Both the position numbers and the translations under genes were made by a program. A model generated the notes under the pieces. The model had not been told where the DNA came from. It saw nothing but the letters and a program-made list of their open reading frames with translations, and searched no databases. Shown piece after piece: positions 50,849-59,683 of a stretch of DNA of 64,000 nt. The stretch covers positions 1,199,001-1,263,000 of the forward strand of contig NZ_CP086235.1 of NCBI RefSeq assembly GCF_023612095.1, read 5' to 3'. The stretch's first letter is position 1; every line of letters begins with the position of its first letter. The DNA is from Cytobacillus firmus. Its GTDB lineage: Bacteria > Bacillota > Bacilli > Bacillales > Cytobacillaceae.

Positions 50849-51982
50849 ATGTCGGCAGACGATCAAAAAGGGAAAAAAGAAATAATACGGGAAAAAATGA
50901 TTGAGCGCCAAGGCGAAGCAAAAGTAGTCCGTAAAATTGTACTGATAGTTGCAATCATATTATTAATCTCAGCTGCTGCAGTGCTCGGCGGCGGATATTT
51001 TTATATTAATTCAGCTTTAAAGCCTGTTGATCCCGATAATAATAAGCCGAAAAAAGTAGAAATACCAATCGGGTCATCTGTGACGGGAATCGGCACTGTT
51101 CTTGAAGAAAATGGAATTATCAGGGATGCACGTGTATTTAAATATTATGTGAAATTTAAAAATGAAGCTGGATTCATGGCAGGAGAATATGAATTGAAGC
51201 CTTCCATGAATATGAAGGAGATCCTTGATAGCTTGAAAACAGGTAAGGTAATGGAAGAAGTAGCTTTCAAGATCACCATTCCAGAGGGAAAACAGCTTGA
51301 GCAGATAGCGGGAATCATTGCAGAAAAAACTGAAAAAAATCCTGAAGATGTCTTGAAAAAACTTAATGAAGAAGCTTTTATTAAATCTTTAATGGCAGAA
51401 TATCCTGATTTGCTAACAAAGGAAATCCTGGGTGAGAATATTAAATATCCTCTTGAGGGATATCTATTCCCGGCAACCTATCCTTTTTACAAAGAAGATC
51501 CGACTATAGAGGAAATTGTCAAAGTTATGCTTGATAAAACGGCTTCAGTTGTTAAAGAGTATAGCGGTGATATGGATAAGCGGGAATATACTCCGCACAA
51601 ATTATTGACAATGGCATCGCTCATAGAGGAAGAAGCAACGGCGAAAGTAGACCGTGATCAGATTGCGAGTGTTTTCTACAACCGGATTGACACAGGGATG
51701 CCACTCCAGACAGATCCAACTGTCCTGTATGCACATGGTGAACATAAATCAAGGGTCCTATATAAAGACTTAGAGATCGACTCACCATACAACACATATA
51801 AGTACCCTGGACTGACGCCCGGGCCAATTTCAAATGCAGGAGTTTCCTCAATTGAAGCAGCATTGGTTCCTGCAGAAACAGATTACCTTTACTTCCTTGC
51901 TACATCAACAGGAGAAGTTCTTTTCTCGAAGACACTGGATGAGCATAATCAAAAAAAAGCACAGCATATCTCAAATAATTAA
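50849..51982 (+). CDS. mltG: Endolytic peptidoglycan transglycosylase MltG (YrrL)
   Basis: 377-residue YceG-like protein that cuts nascent glycan strands and may set strand length. One transmembrane helix near residues 30-50 (IVLIVAIILLISAAAVLGGG), a LysM-like region (VEIPIGSSVTGIGTVLEENG), then the catalytic domain with ASLIEEEATAKVDRDQIASVFYNRI (catalytic Glu), LQTDPTVLYA, YNTYKYPGLTPGPISNAG. ATG 50849 lies 7 bases after GGGGGG; an upstream in-frame ATG lies in the repeat. Confidence 0.95.
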   Translation: MSADDQKGKKEIIREKMIERQGEAKVVRKIVLIVAIILLISAAAVLGGGYFYINSALKPVDPDNNKPKKVEIPIGSSVTGIGTVLEENGIIRDARVFKYYVKFKNEAGFMAGEYELKPSMNMKEILDSLKTGKVMEEVAFKITIPEGKQLEQIAGIIAEKTEKNPEDVLKKLNEEAFIKSLMAEYPDLLTKEILGENIKYPLEGYLFPATYPFYKEDPTIEEIVKVMLDKTASVVKEYSGDMDKREYTPHKLLTMASLIEEEATAKVDRDQIASVFYNRIDTGMPLQTDPTVLYAHGEHKSRVLYKDLEIDSPYNTYKYPGLTPGPISNAGVSSIEAALVPAETDYLYFLATSTGEVLFSKTLDEHNQKKAQHISNN

Positions 51983-51985
51983 ATT

Positions 51986-52026
51986 AGTAAAAGGGGAATG
52001 TGCAGATATAGCATTCCCCTTTTACT
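51986..52026 (+). terminator. Terminator after mltG
   Basis: AGTAAAAGGGGAATG and CATTCCCCTTTTACT form a long stem with a loop of about 11 bases; the T tract is part of the arm. About 225 bases of gene-free sequence follow to trmR. Confidence 0.85.
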
Positions 52027-52252
52027 TATGGTAAAATAGATCAGGTGTTTTATATTTCTTCGCGATAGCGTAAATCACGGACAAGCATGGATACAGGCTC
52101 ATCTAAGCCGGAATGCAGCACAGCGCATTTTCACATCCTATCTGTGAACGCTATTTTTTCATGTCTAAATAGAAAAACGGCTGAGACCTGAGTTTCTCTC
52201 AGATCCGCAGCTTGACAATAAAATTCCATCTGATTGAGGTGATGCCAGCTTG

Positions 52253-52888
52253 ATGAACGATAAGCTGCATGCATATATAGAGGAAATAATACCTGGGAGA
52301 CCCCAGTTGCTGGATAAAATGGAGCAGTACGCCAAAGAGCACAATGTTCCAATTATGGAGCTGGCAGGAATCGAAGCGATGCTTCAGCTTTTGCGCATTC
52401 AAAAACCGAAAATGATACTCGAAGTAGGCACGGCAATCGGTTATTCAGCACTCAGAATGGCCTTCACAGTTCCTGAATCGAAAATTGTTACGATTGAACG
52501 CGATGTGGAACGTTACCAGCTTGCCGAAAAGTATATAGAAGAAGCCGGGAAAAAAGAGCAAATCATCATCATTAAGGGAGATGCCCTGGAAGTCGAGGAA
52601 GACGTTGAAAAGCACGGACCTTATGATGCTATATTTATTGATGCAGCAAAAGGCCAATATCAGCGGTTCTTTGAAATCTACTCACGATTTCTCTCAGATG
52701 GCGGCGTGATTATTACAGATAATGTCCTTTTCAAAGGCCTTGTGTGTGAATCAAATATAGAAAATAAACGTATCCGGAATATGGTTAGAAAAATTGATGT
52801 GTTTAATAAATGGTTAATGAGTCATCCTGAATATCATACAGTTATTTTGCCTGTTGGGGATGGCGTGGCAATTAGTAAAAAGAGGTGA
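52253..52888 (+). CDS. trmR: tRNA 5-hydroxyuridine methyltransferase TrmR (YrrM)
   Basis: SAM-dependent O-methyltransferase of 211 aa that in B. subtilis turns ho5U34 into mo5U34 in tRNAs. SAM motif ILEVGTAIGYSALRMAFTVP (about residues 53-72), VTIERDVERYQLAEKYI and AIFIDAAKGQYQRFFEIYSRFLSDGGVIITDNVLFKG are visible. ATG 52253 lies 8 bases after GAGGTGATG; TTG 52250 is possible. It directly precedes the two U32 genes that make its substrate. Confidence 0.92.
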   Translation: MNDKLHAYIEEIIPGRPQLLDKMEQYAKEHNVPIMELAGIEAMLQLLRIQKPKMILEVGTAIGYSALRMAFTVPESKIVTIERDVERYQLAEKYIEEAGKKEQIIIIKGDALEVEEDVEKHGPYDAIFIDAAKGQYQRFFEIYSRFLSDGGVIITDNVLFKGLVCESNIENKRIRNMVRKIDVFNKWLMSHPEYHTVILPVGDGVAISKKR

Positions 52889-52893
52889 TTATA

Positions 52894-53823
52894 ATGAAAA
52901 AACCTGAACTGTTGGTAACGCCAACAAGTGTTGAAGATATTGGGCCCCTTATGTCTGCAGGTGCAGATGCCTTTGTTGTAGGAGAACAGCGATATGGACT
53001 GAGACTTGCAGGGGAATTCACAAGGGAAGATGTGAAAGAAGCGGTTGAACTTGCACACAAGCATGGGAAAAAAGTGTATGTCGCAATGAATGCTTTATTT
53101 CATAATGATAAAGTGCCTGAACTTGAAGATTATATCAGTTTCCTGAAAGAAATAAATGCGGATGCAATTATATTTGGAGATCCTGCTGTATTAATGGCCG
53201 CCCGCTCGGCTGCGCCGGACATGAAGCTTCATTGGAATACAGAAACTACTGCAACAAACTGGTATACATGCAACTACTGGGGCAGAAAAGGTGCTAAACG
53301 CGCAGTCCTTGCCAGAGAGATTAATATGGATGCCATCATTGAAATAAAAGAGAATGCCGAAGTGGAAATAGAGGTGCAGGTTCATGGCATGACTGCCATG
53401 TTCCAATCAAAGCGCTCCTTGCTGGGCAATTATTATGAATATCAGGGGAAAGCCCTGGAAGTGGAAAACCGCAAACAGGAAAAGAATATGTTCCTTCACG
53501 ACAAGGAACGGGAAAATAAATACCCGATTTTTGAAGATGAAAATGGCACTCATATCATGAGTCCTAATGACATCTGCATTATAGATGAACTGCAGGAAAT
53601 GATTGAAGCAGGCATTGATTCATTTAAAATTGACGGGATATTAAAAACTCCTGAGTATATTGCTGCAGTGACTAAACTCTACAGAAAAGCTATTGATCTA
53701 TGTGTGGAAGATCCGGACCAATACGATGAAATAAAAGATGGTCTTCTCACTGAAGTTGAAGAAATTCAGCCGGCGAATCGTCCGCTTGATACCGGATTCT
53801 TCTTTAAGGAAACTGTCTACTAA
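52894..53823 (+). CDS. Peptidase U32 family, tRNA hydroxylation protein TrhP1 (YrrN)
   Basis: 309 aa, starting KKPELLVTPTSVEDIGPLMSAGADAFVVG. In B. subtilis YrrN and YrrO (TrhP1, TrhP2) work together in prephenate-dependent 5-hydroxylation of U34. The U32 core is clear, but the four-cysteine cluster seen in the larger partner is absent, which fits the smaller subunit. ATG 52894 follows AGAGGTGATTATA, five bases after trmR. Confidence 0.88.
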   Translation: MKKPELLVTPTSVEDIGPLMSAGADAFVVGEQRYGLRLAGEFTREDVKEAVELAHKHGKKVYVAMNALFHNDKVPELEDYISFLKEINADAIIFGDPAVLMAARSAAPDMKLHWNTETTATNWYTCNYWGRKGAKRAVLAREINMDAIIEIKENAEVEIEVQVHGMTAMFQSKRSLLGNYYEYQGKALEVENRKQEKNMFLHDKERENKYPIFEDENGTHIMSPNDICIIDELQEMIEAGIDSFKIDGILKTPEYIAAVTKLYRKAIDLCVEDPDQYDEIKDGLLTEVEEIQPANRPLDTGFFFKETVY

Positions 53824-53858
53824 TTTGACTATATGAAAAAGAAAGAGGAGGAAGCTCT

Positions 53859-55127
53859 ATGGCAGCGGTAAAAGAAAAAATTTCCGAAATTGTCAACGGC
53901 AAACGGGTTATTGTAAAAAAACCTGAATTGCTTGCTCCGGCTGGGAACCTTGAAAAGCTGAAGATTGCCGTTCACTATGGTGCCGACGCTGTGTTTATCG
54001 GCGGACAGGAATACGGCCTTCGTTCAAACGCAGGCAACTTCACTTTTGAAGAAATGAAAGAAGGCGTCGAATTCGCCAAAAAATACGGAGCGAAGATTTA
54101 TGTTACAACCAATATTTTTGCTCATAACGAAAATATTGATGGTCTTGAGGATTATTTGCTGGGCCTTAAAGGAGCAGGAGTTGCAGGAATCATTGTGGCA
54201 GATCCGCTGATCATTGAAACCTGCCGCCGTGTTGCACCTGAGATAGAAGTTCATTTAAGCACACAGCAATCCCTCTCCAATTGGAAGGCAGTCGAGTTCT
54301 GGAAGGAAGAAGGATTGGAGCGTGTGGTCCTTGCGCGTGAAACAAGTGCGGAGGAAATCAAAGAAATGAAGGAGAAGGTTGATATTGAAATTGAAACCTT
54401 CATTCATGGGGCGATGTGTATTGCCTACTCCGGGCGCTGCACACTCAGCAACCATATGACTGCACGTGATTCCAACAGGGGCGGCTGCTGCCAGTCCTGC
54501 CGCTGGGATTATGATTTATATCAGCTTGAAGGGGAGAATGAAGTTCCTTTATACAGCGAAGGAGATGCTCCATTTGCAATGAGTCCTAAAGATCTTAAGC
54601 TGATTGAATCAATTCCGCGTATGATCGAATTGGGAATTGACAGTTTAAAAATTGAAGGACGCATGAAATCCATCCATTACATTGCAACAGTAGTAAGCGT
54701 GTACCGCAAAGTGATTGATGCCTATTGTGCAGATCCCGACAACTTCCAGATTAAGCAGGAATGGCTTGAAGAGCTTGATAAATGTGCAAACCGCGAAACA
54801 GCGACAGCTTTCTTTGAAGGGGTTCCAGGGTATAAAGAGCAAATGTTTGGAAATCATAGCAAAAAGACGAATATCGATTTCGTCGGGCTTGTGCTGGATT
54901 ACAATCCGGAAACACAAATTGTTACCCTGCAGCAGAGAAACAAATTTATGCCTGGAGAGGAAGTAGAATTCTTCGGCCCTGAAATTGAAAATTTTACACA
55001 AGTCATCGATAAAATATGGGATGAAAAAGGCAATGAGCTGGATGCAGCGCGCCATCCGCTTCAAATTGTTCAATTTAAAGTTGATAAGCCGGTATACCCT
55101 GACAACATGATGCGAAAGGAGCTCTAA
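53859..55127 (+). CDS. Peptidase U32 family, tRNA hydroxylation protein TrhP2 (YrrO)
   Basis: 422 aa. VKKPELLAPAGNLEKLKIAVHYGADAVFIGG starts the U32 domain; cysteines in YSGRCTLSNH and RGGCCQSCRWDYDLYQ probably bind an Fe-S cluster, as in E. coli TrhP. A C-terminal OB-like domain (FVGLVLDYNPETQIVTLQQRNKF) follows. ATG 53859 follows AGAGGAGGAAGCTCT. It works with TrhP1 and TrmR in wobble mo5U synthesis, and udk follows after three bases. Confidence 0.92.
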   Translation: MAAVKEKISEIVNGKRVIVKKPELLAPAGNLEKLKIAVHYGADAVFIGGQEYGLRSNAGNFTFEEMKEGVEFAKKYGAKIYVTTNIFAHNENIDGLEDYLLGLKGAGVAGIIVADPLIIETCRRVAPEIEVHLSTQQSLSNWKAVEFWKEEGLERVVLARETSAEEIKEMKEKVDIEIETFIHGAMCIAYSGRCTLSNHMTARDSNRGGCCQSCRWDYDLYQLEGENEVPLYSEGDAPFAMSPKDLKLIESIPRMIELGIDSLKIEGRMKSIHYIATVVSVYRKVIDAYCADPDNFQIKQEWLEELDKCANRETATAFFEGVPGYKEQMFGNHSKKTNIDFVGLVLDYNPETQIVTLQQRNKFMPGEEVEFFGPEIENFTQVIDKIWDEKGNELDAARHPLQIVQFKVDKPVYPDNMMRKEL

Positions 55128-55130
55128 TCA

Positions 55131-55766
55131 ATGAAACGCAAACCCGTTGTAATTGGGGTGGCCGGCGGTTCCGGCTCAGGAAAAACGAGCGTTACTAAAG
55201 CGATTTATGACCGATTCAAAGGGCACTCAATCCTTATGATCGAACAGGATTATTATTATAAGGATCAGACTCATCTGCCTTTCGAGGAAAGACTGAAGAC
55301 AAATTATGACCATCCTCTTGCATTTGACAACGACCTGCTTATTGAACATATTGAAAGCCTGCTGAAATATGAGCCGATAAGAAAGCCTGTATATGATTAT
55401 GCCATGCATACAAGGTCTGAAGAAGTAATTGAAGTCGAGCCAAAGGATGTGATCATCCTAGAAGGCATTCTGATTCTTGAGGATGAGAGGCTCCGTAATC
55501 TGATGGACATGAAATTATATGTAGATACAGATGCAGACCTGCGGATCATCCGCCGCTTATTCAGGGATATAAAAGAGCGGGGACGCACCATGGATTCAGT
55601 CATTGAACAATATGTGAATGTTGTACGGCCAATGCATAATCAATTTATTGAGCCGACGAAAAGATATGCTGACATCATTATTCCCGAAGGCGGGCATAAT
55701 CACGTTGCGATCGATTTAATGGTCACAAAAATTCAAACAATTCTTGAACAAAAGTCATTTTTATGA
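55131..55766 (+). CDS. udk: Uridine kinase
   Basis: Phosphorylates uridine and cytidine, 211 aa. P-loop [19 protein letters not shown] at residues about 9-27; then [47 protein letters not shown] and [16 protein letters not shown] 55131 after AAAGGAGCTCTAATCA, three bases from the U32 gene, so one operon is likely. Confidence 0.97.
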   Translation: MKRKPVVIGVAGGSGSGKTSVTKAIYDRFKGHSILMIEQDYYYKDQTHLPFEERLKTNYDHPLAFDNDLLIEHIESLLKYEPIRKPVYDYAMHTRSEEVIEVEPKDVIILEGILILEDERLRNLMDMKLYVDTDADLRIIRRLFRDIKERGRTMDSVIEQYVNVVRPMHNQFIEPTKRYADIIIPEGGHNHVAIDLMVTKIQTILEQKSFL

Positions 55767-55892
55767 AACAATAGCATTGAAAATGTTCTATAGGACATAT
55801 CCTTTTACCGAGTGGCTTTTTAAGATTGCTTATCCCGGTTCATTTTTACCGTCAGCAAATCTTTCAAAGCCGGTCAATATAAAAAGATGATC

Positions 55893-55918
55893 TGCGCGCC
55901 CTTTAACAAAGGACGCGC
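55893..55918 (+). terminator. GC-rich hairpin between udk and greA
   Basis: GCGCG and CCTTT pair with AAAGG and CGCGC around AACA (GCGCGCCCTTT...AAAGGACGCGC). No T tract follows closely, so it may terminate only weakly. Confidence 0.5.
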
Positions 55919-55969
55919 TCCTGTTCATTTTCCTGAAAATATGATAAAAAGAAGTACATACATTATAGA

Positions 55970-55991
55970 ACACATCCTTTAAAGGATGTGT
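55970..55991. promoter_or_regulatory. Perfect 22-bp palindrome upstream of greA
   Basis: ACACATCCTTT/AAAGGATGTGT is a perfect inverted repeat without a spacer, six bases before the greA ribosome-binding site (GAAGGAG). It could be an operator or an RNA hairpin near the site. No known regulator motif is recognised. Confidence 0.55.
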
Positions 55992-56011
55992 AATTCGAAG
56001 GAGTGAAGGTT

Positions 56012-56488
56012 TTGGCTACAGAAAAAGTTTTCCCAATGACACAGGCAGGTAAAGAAAAACTTGAGCAGGAACTGGATTATTTAAAATCGGTTAAGCGCAA
56101 AGAAGTGGTTGAACGTATAAAAATCGCAAGAAGCTTCGGAGATCTTTCCGAGAACTCAGAATATGATTCAGCGAAAGAAGAGCAGGCTTTTGTTGAAGGA
56201 CGGATTACAACTCTTGAAAATATGATCCGCAATGCTAAGATCATTCAAGAAGAAGAAATGGCCGGAGATATCGTTGGACTTGGCCGTTCCGTTACGTTCG
56301 TAGAGCTTCCGGATGGTGACGAGGAAACTTACACTATCGTAGGAAGTGCAGAGGCGGATCCTTTTGAAGGAAAAATCTCTAATGATTCTCCAATTGCCAA
56401 AAGCCTGATGGGCCGTACAGTTGGAGACGAAGTTACCGTTCAGACTCCTGGAGGAGAAATGAACGTACGCATTGTTTCCATTAAATAA
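56012..56488 (+). CDS. greA: Transcription elongation factor GreA
   Basis: 158 aa, rescues backtracked RNA polymerase by stimulating transcript cleavage. The N-terminal coiled coil carries the acidic tip residues in [20 protein letters not shown]; the C-terminal FKBP-like domain includes [26 protein letters not shown] 56012 ([18 protein letters not shown]) matches the family start and lies 8 bases after GAAGGAG. Confidence 0.97.
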   Translation: MATEKVFPMTQAGKEKLEQELDYLKSVKRKEVVERIKIARSFGDLSENSEYDSAKEEQAFVEGRITTLENMIRNAKIIQEEEMAGDIVGLGRSVTFVELPDGDEETYTIVGSAEADPFEGKISNDSPIAKSLMGRTVGDEVTVQTPGGEMNVRIVSIK

Positions 56489-56513
56489 GAATAGCTGGTT
56501 TGAAATCAGAAAA

Positions 56514-56543
56514 CCTCGTCAAGACTTTTGACGAGGTGTTTTT
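56514..56543 (+). terminator. Terminator between greA and pbpI, carrying the pbpI ribosome-binding site
   Basis: CCTCGTCAA (56514-56522) pairs with TTGACGAGG (56528-56536), followed by TG and T6 ending at the pbpI ATG. The right arm contains the pbpI Shine-Dalgarno GAGG(TG), so the hairpin would both end greA transcription and hide the pbpI site in read-through RNA. Confidence 0.85.
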
Positions 56544-56544
56544 T

Positions 56545-58338
56545 ATGTGGAGAAAAAGAGCAGTTGGCTGGTTAATCGTTAGTTTCATAGTCCTTTGCTT
56601 TCTTATGGGAAGGCTGATACAGCTGCAGCTTGTTTCAACAGAGCATTTTACAGGCAGGGAAATCAATCTTCTTGAAGCGAGTGTCCGTCAGCGCTCCCAG
56701 GAAATGATTATCGATGCCGGGAGAGGGGATTTTCTTGATCGCAGCGGTAATCCCATGACATTTGAAAATAAATCTGTTCTTATATTATTCCCTTTCCTCA
56801 CAAGAATGGATTGGGATATAAAAAAGGTATCTGAAATTACGGGTGCTTCGGAATATTCATTGCGGCATTCTGTTGAGAATGCAAAAGAACCTTTTGCATT
56901 TGGAAGTCCGGAGCCCATTCAGCTGTCTTTCGATCAAATGGAGAAAATCAATGACTTGAAAATTCCGGGTGTCTTTGCTGTTGAGAAGAAATACAGCCGT
57001 TCCGAGAAACCTGCATCCCAGCTAATCGGAATTACCGGTCAGAATCAGGCCGTCCTTAAAGAAAGATACCCGGACAAAGATCTGTCTTCCGATACAATGA
57101 TTGGCATTACCGGCATGGAGAAGAGCTTTGATGAATTTCTGCTTCCTGAAGGGGCATCAAAACTTGTCTATCATGTGGATGGGACTGGCGGACCGCTGTT
57201 TGGCATCGATGTGAAATATGTAGAGCCGGCAAACCCCTTTTATCCAGTCAATATTAGGACAACTGTGGATTATGATTTACAGATGATGGCCGAAAAATTG
57301 GCGGATCAGCATGGGATTAAAAAAGGCGGTATTATCCTGCTTGATATAGAGACTAATTCAATTTTGGCAATGGTGTCTCGTCCATCCCTTAATAAAAATA
57401 ATCCTTTTGAAGAAAAAAGCAAAGGGACGGTTAATCATATGATTAAACAGCAAATCATGGGGTCAGTTTTTAAAACGGTGGTGGCAGCAGCCGCAATTGA
57501 TCATGGTCTGGACGATCCTAAGAGGCAATTTGACTGCAGCAGGAAAATTAATGGGGAACCGGATCTTAAATATCAGCATGGCATGCTGAATTTCGATGAG
57601 AGCTTTGCCAGGAGCTGCAATAATACATTTGCATCCATTGCTAAGGAGTTGAAAGATATTAACCCGGATCTCCTTGAGGAGTATGCAGACAAACTGTCGT
57701 TAATAGGTCCTGTAAGCTGGGAGGGAGATATTTATCATTTCAGCGATTTTAAACAGCTTCAGGATGAAGAAAAAGGACGGGTGTTTCTGTCTGAAGATGC
57801 TAAAAAAGACAGTAATTTTGCAGGTCTGACAGGAATTGGACAGCATGAGGTGAGAGCTACTCCACTTGCTGTTGCCAACATGATGGCAACTATAGCCAGA
57901 GGAGGAGAGAAAGAAATGGTCCGGGTTGCTTCAGAAATTGAATATAAAAACAGTACATCTCTTATAGAATTCAAGAAACAGAAGCTGCAGGGAGAAATAA
58001 TTGCCCCGTTTACCGCTATGAAGCTTCAAAGACTGCTAAGGGAAGTAGTAATTAATGAAGAAGGGACCGGCCGCTGGTTTAAAGAACTTCCATACGAAGT
58101 TGCAGGGAAATCCGGCACAGCTGAAACGGGCATAATGGCAGATGGAAAGCAGCTGCACAATAAATGGTTCGCGGGTTACTTCCCATATAAAAATCCAAAA
58201 TATGCCCTTGTAACTGTAAATCTGGAGGTTACTGAAGACACAGGGGGAGTGAATCCGCTCTTTGCTGATATCGTCAAAGAAGTCTATAACTATAATCATA
58301 AACAAGAAACTCCTCCATTGGGCTCTGCAGACCAGTAA
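56545..58338 (+). CDS. pbpI: Class B penicillin-binding protein (PbpI/YrrR-like)
   Basis: D,D-transpeptidase of about 597 aa. An N-terminal membrane anchor (VGWLIVSFIVLCFLMG) is followed by the PBP dimer domain (RGDFLDRSGNPM) and the transpeptidase domain with active-site motifs GSVFK (SxxK), SCN (RSCNNTF) and KSGTAETG. No glycosyltransferase domain is present. ATG 56545 lies 7 bases after GAGGTG. The B. subtilis gene at this place (yrrR, pbpI) is linked to sporulation. The site is inside the greA terminator stem. Confidence 0.92.
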   Translation: MWRKRAVGWLIVSFIVLCFLMGRLIQLQLVSTEHFTGREINLLEASVRQRSQEMIIDAGRGDFLDRSGNPMTFENKSVLILFPFLTRMDWDIKKVSEITGASEYSLRHSVENAKEPFAFGSPEPIQLSFDQMEKINDLKIPGVFAVEKKYSRSEKPASQLIGITGQNQAVLKERYPDKDLSSDTMIGITGMEKSFDEFLLPEGASKLVYHVDGTGGPLFGIDVKYVEPANPFYPVNIRTTVDYDLQMMAEKLADQHGIKKGGIILLDIETNSILAMVSRPSLNKNNPFEEKSKGTVNHMIKQQIMGSVFKTVVAAAAIDHGLDDPKRQFDCSRKINGEPDLKYQHGMLNFDESFARSCNNTFASIAKELKDINPDLLEEYADKLSLIGPVSWEGDIYHFSDFKQLQDEEKGRVFLSEDAKKDSNFAGLTGIGQHEVRATPLAVANMMATIARGGEKEMVRVASEIEYKNSTSLIEFKKQKLQGEIIAPFTAMKLQRLLREVVINEEGTGRWFKELPYEVAGKSGTAETGIMADGKQLHNKWFAGYFPYKNPKYALVTVNLEVTEDTGGVNPLFADIVKEVYNYNHKQETPPLGSADQ

Positions 58339-58549
58339 ACAAATATGGTATAGTGTAACTTTCCGTATGCTGCTGTCGTCCATTTAATTGCCGGCAGTAC
58401 GATGTCCATAGGTTATTTCTTTTAACATAACCTAATTACGTGTTAGAATGTTGACAGCCGCTGTTTAGAGCCCGTAGGCAGATGGCTGCGATATTATTTC
58501 TACTCATTTTTTATTATACCTATAAGTCTGAATTGGGGAGGAGAAAGTC

Positions 58550-59239
58550 TTGAAAGGGAATAACAGAGAATCCCGTTTTGGTAAACGGGAAAAAAGAAAA
58601 AAAACTAATATCATCTTAAATAGCCTTATTGCACTTGTCATCATCCTTATTATTGTTGTATCAGCCAAAATATTCTTTGGCGGTAATAATGATCAGGCAC
58701 TTCCTGCCGATGAACAGACAGCATCTGAATCGAAACAAAAAGAGAAAAACAAGGAAGATAAGGGCAATGACATAGAGCAAAATAAGGATAAAGACAAAGA
58801 GAAAGCAGATAAAGATTCTGAAGAAGAAAAAGAAAAAGAAAAAGAAAAAGAAAAAGAAAAAGAAAAAGAAGAAAATGCTAAAGAGACTGAAGAAGATCAA
58901 GAACAAGTCGTAACAGAAGGCGGAAGCGGGCCTGACGTTGAAAAAACGATTGAAAATCCAGCATGGAAACCAGTCGGAACCTCTCAAACCGGAGAGCATA
59001 CTGCTGTCTATGATCAAAATCATGCAGATTGGCAGGAAATGCTCAGTGCCATTTCTTATGCTACAGGTGTTGATCAGGGAAATATGACTGTTTGGTTCCT
59101 CGGAAATAATGGGCCCAATAGCTCTGTTGGAACAATTTCCACAAAAGATCAAAGTGAAAAGTACCGTGTCTATATAGACTGGGTTGACGGAGAAGGATGG
59201 AAGCCTTCCAGGGTAGAGGTCTTAAATGAAATAAATTAG
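58550..59239 (+). CDS. DUF1510 family protein (YrrS-like)
   Basis: 229 aa: one N-terminal helix (ILNSLIALVIILIIVVSAKIFF), a long charged linker, and the C-terminal DUF1510 domain from about residue 137 (NPAWKPVGTSQTGEHTAVYD ... GTISTKDQSEKYRVYIDWVDGEGWKPSRVEV). The linker holds Glu-Lys repeats made by tandem GAAAAA hexamers at 58826-58870. TTG 58550 follows GGGGAGGAGAAAG. It follows pbpI, as yrrS does in B. subtilis. Function is unknown. Confidence 0.88.
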   Translation: MKGNNRESRFGKREKRKKTNIILNSLIALVIILIIVVSAKIFFGGNNDQALPADEQTASESKQKEKNKEDKGNDIEQNKDKDKEKADKDSEEEKEKEKEKEKEKEKEENAKETEEDQEQVVTEGGSGPDVEKTIENPAWKPVGTSQTGEHTAVYDQNHADWQEMLSAISYATGVDQGNMTVWFLGNNGPNSSVGTISTKDQSEKYRVYIDWVDGEGWKPSRVEVLNEIN

Positions 59240-59241
59240 TT

Positions 59242-59271
59242 AATAAGGACGCCAGGGCGTCCTTATTTTTT
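59242..59271. terminator. Terminator between the yrrS-like gene and the DUF2536 gene
   Basis: AATAAGGACGCC-AG-GGCGTCCTTATT, a perfect 12-bp stem followed by Ts, between two convergent genes. Confidence 0.93.
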
Positions 59272-59471
59272 GCTTTATAGTGGACCACCGCCGAGAAATA
59301 AGTCCTTCCATTCTCATCAAGATGCATTTGATGCGATACGTGGTGGACAGATAAAAGGATGGCTTTATTATGCTCAATCTGTATATTTATCTTCTTTTCA
59401 AGCTCCTTTAAAGTAGGAGCTTCATAAAACTCAACCTTATCTTCTATCAAATCAAACTGGAAATTCATCAT
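59263..59471 (-). CDS. DUF2536 family small protein (YrzA-like), stop codon lost by a probable one-base deletion
   Basis: From ATG 59471 (NFQFDLIEDKVEFYEAPTLK) after GAAGGGGGAATTATG; about 69 aa with the family ending SAVVHYKAK. The frame as given reads on through the terminator hairpin and antisense to the yrrS-like gene, to a stop at 59061 (136 aa). One more A in the run of six As (Ts at 59266-59271) would give the codons AAA TAA and the normal length. I give the coordinates of the restored gene. Function is unknown. Confidence 0.75.
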
Positions 59472-59683
59472 AATTCCCCCTTCCCTTCGATACTATCTTT
59501 TATTTTATGGGGTTAGTTTTAGTCTGGCAACTTTCAAAACCTGAGAGGTTAATGTATGAATTATTTACGAATCTGGCAAAGATCCCGTCTATGATGGTAG
59601 AATAGAGTTTGCATAAATCATATGGGCATGCTAATAACCATGAATGTAATCAAAGCATAGAAAAATCAGAAAGAGGTTTTAAA

